Positions 57,278 through 64,000 of a stretch of 64,000 bases of DNA are shown here, piece by piece (positions within the stretch are counted from its first letter, which is position 1; each line of letters opens with the position of its first letter). The stretch comes from Pachyseris speciosa (taxonomy: Eukaryota; Cnidaria; Anthozoa; Scleractinia; Pachyseridae). The notes under the pieces were generated by a model, which saw only the letters and a program-made list of their open reading frames with translations, searched no databases and had not been told where the DNA came from. The DNA is taken from positions 152,001 through 216,000 of the forward strand of contig JAEMWC010000278.1 in the NCBI GenBank assembly GCA_016490735.1. Direction: 5' to 3'. Position numbers and translations under genes: made by a program.

Positions 57278-60200
57278 TCTCAACTTCTGAGCTATGTAAC
57301 GTTATTTTTAACTTTTTGCAAGCGAGACGGAACTTTAATTGAGACAGAAATCAAAAAGTTGAATAGAACATCGGCTTATATACCTTTGCCCGAGGAACGT
57401 CATCTTTATTGCATTTATCGCATTCCACTGGATGAGCAGGGCACTCCCTCTCGTGATGCAGCTGCAAGAAAAAACATTACTGTCTTTGAAAGACAAACAC
57501 ATCTGAGTTCCTCTTAAGAGAGAATGAAGAAGTCAGTAAACAGGGAGCGTAAGAAGGCTTTCCATTTCCGATCGGAAGAGGTTCACATGCACCATAGCAA
57601 CATGGCCTTTAGGCCCACGCTGTCACTCAGCAATTCCTGAATTCATTAACTGTTGCCCCATTACTACTCAGTGATGTACCCAGAAAGTATCCCCAATAAC
57701 GAAATATTTAACCAAAACGAAACAGAGTCCTTTTCCCGTTAAAAAGACATAAAGTTGTTTCTCAACATAATTTTGTCCAGCTAATACCACGTCCGTCGCC
57801 TACACGTTTTACTGCAGTTAAAATTGTCAAATACCAGTAAATACTGATTTATTAGTACCTTCATCTTGTTGAGGTTGATTTGTCTTTTGCAGAATCCACA
57901 GCTGTCCAGTCGACACTTGCATTCTTTTTCCAAATGCTCAGGAAGTTTAGCTTTCCTCACAGACATGTCACACTCAGGATGTACGCAGGGGATTGCGAGG
58001 AACTCGCAGTTATTAGTGTGATTCTGTAATGGTGAAAAACAGCAGAACTTAAGACGATAACACTTTAAAAACACAACTGTACTTATTCCCTTCTTTTTAA
58101 GTTTTTAAGTTTCTGTACTCTTACAGGAGGTTAACGCGAAACTCGTCTAAAGGCCCGTTTACGGAGGCGATTTTTGTCGCGTTCAAGTTGCATGTAATAA
58201 AGGCGTTATTTCAGCACAATTTTAGTGGAATTTGTTGCCGAGACACACGTCGAGTTGACATGCAACCAACGAAACACGGTTTTATCAAAAATCGCTGTAA
58301 ATTGCATCAAGTTTCGAGTAAGTTGGAAACCCCAGCGATATCACGGAGGTAAATTGCACTGAAAATCGCACCTGGTTTACACGTGCGAGTTCGAAGTTGC
58401 AACTTAAGCCCGACTAAAAATTGCATCGAGTTGCCGCGACAAAAATCGCCTGTGTAAACAGGCCTTTTTATCGATACATATATATATATTTTCAATTTCG
58501 GCTGCGGTTAAATGACGAGGTACTTACCCTAAGAAGTTTGGGCCACCGAAATTTGGGTTGGGGATAAAAAGCGAACTTGAACACCCTAATAGTGAAGAAT
58601 AGACCCTCCAGCGTTAGTTGAAACGGCTTCCAAGGTTGTTATGGTGAAAATATTAAAAGTGAATCCTGTTTTTCTTTACTATAATTTGTTGTGAAATAAA
58701 TCCATCTTATTAATACTTGTCTTTCAACTGATAAAAAGGACTCGACAAAGGAGAATATCTTGAACTTTTAACATTGAACTTTTCCTCCTTTCCTCCTAAA
58801 ATGCGCAGAGCTGGCGTAGGATGTGATCTGTCAAACGAAAAACGGTGTTACCTAGTATTTACATACATACATACATACTTTATTCGTCCCAAAAGGGATT
58901 TTCAGAATAAAGGTACAATTAAATTAAAAAGTCTAACACAAACAGAAACTTTGTACAAGTGATATAAAACAAGACAAAATAACAATAAATTAAGCTAGCT
59001 TAAAGTGTGCAGTTAAGACCCTACTTTTAAAAGTAAATCTTTCTTTAGACAGCGTTTGAAGTCTGTTAGTGTGGGTTTTAACTTATAGCCATTGTCTAAT
59101 GAGTTCCAAAGTTTGACGGTTCTGAAATAAAAGGTTCTTTGTCCTGTGGCAGCTCTATACGGGGGAATATGTAACATCTGAGAGTTCTTCGTTATGCGCT
59201 TAGTGATGCTAGCTCTTTGGATATATCTACAAAATAAGGAGTCAGGAGCACACCCAGTCATACATTTAAAGGCCATTATTGCATCACAATAGTATGGCTG
59301 CTGTCGTACTGGTAGCCACTTCAAGTCTTTAAGGATGGGAGAAATATGTTCATATTTCCTTGAGTTGCTAACAATACGGGCTGAAAAATTCTTCACAGCT
59401 TGAATCCTGTTAAGATTGTGGTCAGAGGTGTTTCTCCAGACATTACAATAGTAGTAGAACTTGCTTAAAAGGGTCCCTAAAAGCGGCGCCATGCTTGTCT
59501 CCATTTCTTCCTCAGCGCGTGCGCTCAATGTATGATGTGCGTGCCAGTCCTTGAAAGGATCGATAAATATTATTTAGTGGTAATTTTTTTTAGAAATGTG
59601 GGCGCTGGTATAAGAGCAGAATGTGCACCTTGAACGCAGGTTAACTATTTTTACACCATGTTAAGGCCAGTTGTGAAACGTTTTGAACCAAAACCGTTTT
59701 CGATCCACTGTAATTTCTTCACCCTTTTTCTGGCGGCTTTAGAAACCCTTTCACGAAGGTTCCCAATTGTCTAACCGAACTGTCCTGGAACTAAATTATA
59801 ATGAACGACGTCAAAGTAAGGAAAAAGAAACAGAAACTGATTTGCTTTCATGCGCTTACGTTCTCGAGAAAACATAAAACTTGGTCATTTCACGTTGTTT
59901 TGCAGAGGACGGCAAAGAAATGTACCAAAATTTAAACGCACGTGCAGAGCGATTATTTTTACTCACGAAACCTATTGTTTTGTGGTGTTCATGTTGACGT
60001 TGTCGTTCTTGTTGCTTTATATCCCTTTTGTTTAAACAAAGCCGTTGTCAAGGGCGTCATGTTAAGACTGAAGGACTACATTCTTCATTATTTTTAATGA
60101 CTTTCCGATCGTGCAAAAACTGGATGCAAAACTGTAATGCAAGCCAAAGCCGTTCGTCTAGGAATATTTTGCTCTTTATCTTCGACTCAACTTTTCACAA

Positions 60201-63200
60201 AACGCGCTAATGATATATATATTTTTTTACTATGACACATATAAAAATCAAGATGCAAGCGGCAGTCTATGAACATTTTTGGCCTGACTGGTATAGTAGA
60301 GCCATTTACCTCTAAGTGTCTAACTTCTCCTTTCCATTGGCATCCATCATCCATGAACGTGCAATGCACCACAAAGGATTGTATTTCACGTCTTGTGAAG
60401 TTATCTGAAAAAACCTAGAGGCAAAATAAAAACATAAAAAGTGCCAAATTTTCGTAGCAGTAAAACAGATATGAAACATTTAAAAAAGACGACACAATGT
60501 TTGAATCTATAAGACATGTTTCGGATGCTCATCCTTCAAGCAACTGAAGATGGATACTGAGTATCCGAAACATGCCTTATAGACTGGATTCAAACGTTGT
60601 GTCGTCTTTTTTAAATGTTACATAACAATTTGTTTTAAAATTGGTTGGTTATTCTTAGAGATTACCGTAGTGTCTTCAGCCAGCACCTGTGAATTCAGTT
60701 GAATACCACTTAAACTAACAACGGCGTTATTGCAAAAAAAAAAAAAAAAAAAGGTTTGGTCGGGGAAGTAAGGACCACATAGTTTCTTTTACAATAGTCC
60801 ATTTGCGGCACACGCCCACTAATAACCTGCAACCATTAACAAGCTTTATTTGCACGACCGTAAAACATTACAGTATATTGCGATAGCAGGTAACAAGAAT
60901 TAAACTGAACTAGTTTGACAACAGATTGTTTCGTATAACTCAACACGCGGAAATAATTTTAACAAACTTCATATTAATAATATTATCAACACAGTTCATT
61001 AATTCAACAATTAAATCAGCAAATGGTAACAGCTTAATATTCGGTATTCTATTAACTATTTTATAATAAAAGGCATTTCTACTGGATGGATACTCTGGAA
61101 AACAAAACAGAAAGTGGGTTTCATCTTCAATCTCATTCATATCACAAAGACTGCAAACTCTTTCACATCTAGGGATATTATCATACCCACCGGTTTCAAT
61201 TTTAAGTTTATGATTATCAATTCTCAGTTTCACTAACTTTTACTATTACAGTTTTCCTGGTTATATCTAAATAAATGAGGGTGCATAGTTGTTTTTGAAA
61301 GTGCTATAAAATTCTAGTTTTTTTGAATGCTGAAGGGTATGTTTCCAATGATCGATATATCCAGATCCCAACTTGTCTTTCTCTGGTGCAGACTGGCATC
61401 GTAAAACTCATATGCTTCTTATCTTACTTCGTTAATGGGAACAAATTGGCAAGTTTTAAGTTTCCTTTATAATAAACTGAATTAACCGAGTCAAATGAGT
61501 GCGCTTTACACGACAACAGTGTCATATCACTCTGGTTAAAAACAATGTACTTTGTTCTCATGTTAGCGGCATTTCCACTTCATGGGGTTTGAACCCGTGA
61601 CCTCGCGATTACCGGTGCGATGCTCTAACCAACTGAGCTATGAAGCCAGTGACGTTGGGAGCAGGTCAATTATGGGTTCATATGTTCCCGTGAAAGACTC
61701 CTTCAACCCCGTTGACAGAAGTCCTGAATTTTTTTCAGGCTTCTTTACACAATTACTTAAATTACGTTCACAACTGCAAGGATCATTCTTCATTTGATTT
61801 CATCTCCACAGTCCATATATGATTTATTTCATTTCAAGTGTCGATGTATTTAGTATTTACTACTAATTGGGGACACAACAAAAAACGTTAAAATTATTTA
61901 CAATTAAATAACAAAATAAATAAAAAATAAATAAATAAATAAAGAAGTGTATATACAATCAGTCAGCAAAATGTGTATATAGTAGTAAATAAGACAGTAG
62001 GCATATTATAGGCTGTCTTTAAGAATTACGAAGAGAAGATAAGAATGAAGATTTGCTAACCTCATTTGCAAGAAATTCCGTCTGATCCTGCAAGCACTTC
62101 ATTCTGGAAGATCCATTTCTTAAAATAAAGGTTAATTCGCAAGATAAATTAGACATTAAATGAAATTCAAGCTAGTATGGGGACTGTAAGCCATAATTAG
62201 CTACATACCTTCTGTCTTCCGTCTTCCAGAGTCGACAAAGACACATTCAACGACTCTACAGTCCTGGCCAAACGTGTTGGGACAGTCCATGGCAGATGAC
62301 TTCAAACAGCCTCTCTTAAGACTAACACGGCCCAAGAAGGCCCAACCCCCACCCTCCTCCCCCATGTCAATGGGAGAAAAAACAATTGAGATCAGAATAG
62401 CTTCATTTTCTTGGGTTCAATTGACGCGACAAACACTGACATGATGAACGTACGTTGGCAATTTTTCCGCTTTTGGAAATCCCATAAGGAAGGAGGAATA
62501 CCAAGACTTGTCACCCTGTGGGCACTGCTTCACAACATTCATAATCTAAAATGCACGCGAGGACGGTTCAACATTGCTAGGGGAAGGGAGGGGGGGATCA
62601 ATTACACTGGGGGGGGGGGGGGTGTCCCAGCACTTGTTAAGGCCCAGTGGTATATAGGTTATTATTTTAGTTTGCTGACTTCCCTCACCCTTACAAGTCA
62701 ATTTAAAGGGGACGTAAAAGAACCACTGGGCCGAGCTGTTCGAAACCCAATTATCACTAATTCTGTATCTAACAGTCATGTGATCGAAACCTTTAGGTTG
62801 TCATAGTAGTTATCTGGATTAACGCTAATCGAAATTCGAATAACTCGGCGTTGGTGTCACGGTCTATCTGATTTGTGCCGTCATTGGTCTGGGTGGGTGG
62901 AGTGAGATCATACACGGACTAAACCGGCAGCGAAAGGCGCTTTCGCATATTTCTATGTCCGACCACACTTTCTCTGGACCCCTAGCTCTACTGGCCGCAT
63001 GTGAGGAAAGTGGCGCCAACTCTTACTTACACTTAACTAATACTTTGATTCCTCGCAGGGAGGATAGGCTGGAGGAAAGGAAAAAGTGAAACCACCCTAA
63101 ACGATTCCGCTGTCGCAAAGGAGTTTGGTTAGGATTGTAGGTGATTACAAGGAATGACGTTCTACTCCATACCAAACACGAGCTATTGACATACCTGTTG

Positions 63201-63633
63201 AAATGATATGCCAACAAGAAGCCTTCTTATTTTGTTTTCTAGACACTGAATCATGCAAAGAATTGGTTTGCATTCAGACTGATTTCTTCAGCATGTGCAT
63301 CTTGACAGGTGTCTTGATCTTCGCTCGTAGAATTCCTTCAATTACTCTCCCAGTTAAAAAACAATTGGTTGCAAAGAAAACACGACTATTACTTGTATGT
63401 CTTTTATGTAACAACTAGTCGCCCAGTAGCATCAAAACAGAGTGTAATATGACATCTTAATTAAGTTTAAACATCAATTTTACTTACAAAAACAGACTCC
63501 CAAGGCAGGAGCTACAGTAGAAATGCCCACATCCAGTTTGCATTGCATCTCTCAAAAGCAAACTGCAGGAGTTGCACGTATATTTTTTGCCAACGTTCTC
63601 CTGGTCTGAACTTGATAATCTGTATCCAGGCAT
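54670..63633 (-). CDS. TRAF3-like adaptor, copy B, intact
   Basis: Seven exons on the minus strand: 63633-63488, 62118-62061, 60414-60310, 58023-57859, 57461-57384, 56801-56712 and 55728-54670. They join into 567 codons with no internal stop. The RING is C20, C23, C35, H37, C40, C43, C57, D60. Zinc-finger segments include [31 protein letters not shown] and CPFSQIGC. A coiled coil (about 270-405) precedes TRAF-C (about 412-566), with [38 protein letters not shown] and the end DTSDL. Length and TRAF-C motifs point to the TRAF3 branch. Intron positions and phases equal those of copy A, so the two arose by tandem duplication. Introns 1-3 hold several transposon relics. The 5' UTR and promoter are not identified. 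Confidence 0.9.
56297..56480 (+). repeat. SINE family 1, 5' part
   Basis: It matches the head and body of 23707-24000 (GATGGCGAAGTGATAAGAGC, GACTCGACATCATGTGTGG, CTCCGAGAGGTTTTTCTCC). The B box is disrupted by an insertion (GGTTCTATTCAGTTCCC). It lies in intron 6 of TRAF copy B. Confidence 0.75.
57163..57276 (+). repeat. SINE family 1, 3' tail with (ATT/ATC)n
   Basis: GATTTGAGATTTGTAATTAG and AGAGCCACCTTGTGGA match the tail of 23707-24000. It is followed by a triplet array at 57224-57276. It lies in intron 5... 6 spacing of TRAF copy B, between exons at 56801 and 57384. Confidence 0.75.
58149..58467. mobile_element. MITE with AAGGCCYGTTTAC ends
   Basis: The left end AAAGGCCCGTTTACGGAGG continues CGATTTTTGTCGCG; the right end is its reverse complement with a few changes. 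Internal AAATTGCATC-type blocks also recur. It is about 320 bp with no ORF. It sits in intron 3 of TRAF copy B. I could not decide the target duplication, so the superfamily (perhaps hAT) is open. Confidence 0.65.
58860..59528 (-). pseudogene. LINE 3' end with (TATG)n tail
   Basis: The minus-strand frame 59528-59013 encodes an ORF2 tail: [57 protein letters not shown] and LWNSL match motifs in the intact LINE at 45417 but the family differs. The 3' UTR ends in (TATG)n at 58861-58878. There is no RT. It is inserted in intron 3 of TRAF copy B, in the same transcriptional sense. Confidence 0.7.
59865..60020. repeat. Dispersed 160-bp block, copy 2
   Basis: It matches 44586-44745 in direct orientation at perhaps 80-85 % by eye. 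It is non-coding and lies in intron 3 of TRAF copy B. Confidence 0.7.
60478..60619. repeat. Inverted repeat with hammerhead-like core
   Basis: TTTAAAAAAGACGACACAA on the left pairs with TTGTGTCGTCTTTTTTAAA on the right. Symmetry continues inward through ATAAGACATGTTTCGGAT. The arms are about 58 bp with an insertion or two. At 60544 the plus strand reads CTGAAGA, one extra T, stem GGATAC/GTATCC around TGA, then GAAAC: the order of a hammerhead core with a perfect 6-bp stem II. It lies in intron 2 of TRAF copy B. Confidence 0.6.
60940..61233 (-). pseudogene. LINE ORF2 C-terminal zinc-knuckle fragment
   Basis: The frame reads [20 protein letters not shown], then [20 protein letters not shown] and [14 protein letters not shown]. 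This is the C-x2-C...H-x4-C knuckle of LINE ORF2 tails, related to 5346-5489. No RT is present. It lies in intron 2 of TRAF copy B. Confidence 0.65.
61576..61812. repeat. Chimeric SINE: inverted tRNA head joined to a forward body
   Basis: The minus strand of 61652-61576 is a tRNA-like head (TTCATAGCTCAGTTGGTTAG; B box GGGTTCAAACCCC). To its right, after a spacer, the plus strand of 61706-61812 carries the body (CAACCCCGTTGACAGAAG, TCCTGAATTTTTTTCAGGC). The two halves face opposite ways and cannot be one simple insertion. The tRNA arm has an unpaired base in its anticodon stem, so it is not a tRNA gene. Confidence 0.6.
62729..62849. mobile_element. Degraded Harbinger-like MITE
   Basis: The left end GGCCGAGCTGTTCGAAACCC and the right end GAATTACTCGGC-like (reverse complement) resemble the 34930 element, with GGATTAACGCTAATCG near the right end. 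CTG precedes the left end, but the right duplication is not clear. It lies in intron 1 of TRAF copy B. Confidence 0.45.
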
Positions 63634-63909
63634 TATACGGATCAGAAGAAAGGTTAATGTGCGTTACTTTTGTACAACGCCAATATGCTGACTTCCCCCT
63701 GAATACGGTTCTTGTCCCGAAAGGTGCTACAACAAACAATCGAAATAACTATCATAATTAACCTGTCAGCGGGAAATAAGACTTATACTCTAAACAGAAT
63801 AGAACTGGAGTATAAAACATTTTGTCACTAATCTTAATAAAAACACCACACAGTATCAGGGGCAGACATCTCGTTTATTAATGCATACAGTGAGCAATAC
63901 AACAACTTA

Positions 63910-64000
63910 TACCATGCTATAGAAAATACAGCCAATCAGAATGCAGGAAAGCCGTTGTATATTCGTTAGTATTCCACCGAACCTTCCAATCGATCAGTGC
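63910..64000 (-). mobile_element. MITE (second copy of 20153-20382), cut by window end
   Basis: From TTATACCATGCTATAGAAAA onward it matches the reverse complement of the right part of 20153-20382, through GCCAATCAGAATGCAGGAAA, GTTGTATATTCGT and CGATCA. It continues beyond the window. Confidence 0.75.

Noticed and set aside
61576..61652. tRNA gene on the minus strand
   Set aside because: The anticodon stem has an unpaired base and the sequence belongs to a SINE-like unit.
62216..62290. Possible second RING exon of TRAF copy B (GGCCAG acceptor, CAGAAG|GTATGT donor, 55 nt, right phase)
   Set aside because: Its in-phase reading lacks the final RING Cys and Asp. The segment 62118-62061 also has the right phase and encodes KCLQD followed by FLANE, matching VCLVD...LLPNE of copy A.

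Overview
The window is animal nuclear DNA, most likely from a cnidarian and probably a stony coral. Supporting signs are genes split by short GT-AG introns, many non-LTR retrotransposons and MITEs, tRNA-derived SINEs and long AT-rich tracts. Nothing looks bacterial: there are no operons, no Shine-Dalgarno spacing and no CRISPR array. The species call is an inference from repeat style and from the protein family present, not from a marker gene.

The only host genes I can assemble are two tandem paralogues on the minus strand that encode TRAF adaptors of the TRAF3 type: RING, TRAF zinc fingers, coiled coil, then TRAF-C/MATH domain. Copy A has seven exons between 32561 and 27304. Copy B has seven exons between 63633 and 54670. 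Six of seven exons match in length or nearly so, all intron phases agree, and the last exon is 1059 nt in both. Copy B reads cleanly through 566 residues. Copy A carries an in-frame TAG (28216-28218) exactly opposite a histidine codon of B, so as written it makes only RING plus zinc fingers unless a downstream acceptor is used. TRAF proteins carry signals from TNF-receptor and Toll-like pathways to NF-kappaB and JNK.

The rest is mobile DNA in several layers. From left to right: SINE pieces (1-640); a Penelope-like element with a large inverted duplication (2201-4066); hammerhead-like motif pairs (6071-6974); a foldback element (7737-8875); a perfect 20-bp-arm hairpin (11001-11043); a Harbinger-like element (13749-15671) with a LINE tail inside; a nearly complete ISL2EU-type transposon with THAP-DDE transposase and YqaJ exonuclease (16098-19522); a TA-flanked element with a nested MITE (19621-20992); a tRNA-SINE (23707-24000); TRAF copy A; a pogo/Tc1-like MITE (36658-37292); a 4-kb element with a 9-bp target duplication and a decayed two-ORF LINE inside (37336-41367); an intact LINE whose single 1164-codon ORF has a membrane-segment leader followed by a 2A ribosome-skipping motif (45417-48911); transposon-protein relics (49080-52440); and TRAF copy B, whose introns hold LINE, SINE, MITE and palindromic insertions.

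The most unusual items are the 2A-containing LINE with a hydrophobic leader, the internal stop in TRAF copy A, the repeated hammerhead-like hairpins in inverted pairs, and the ISL2EU copy that still shows both of its genes, its terminal repeats and its AT target duplication.
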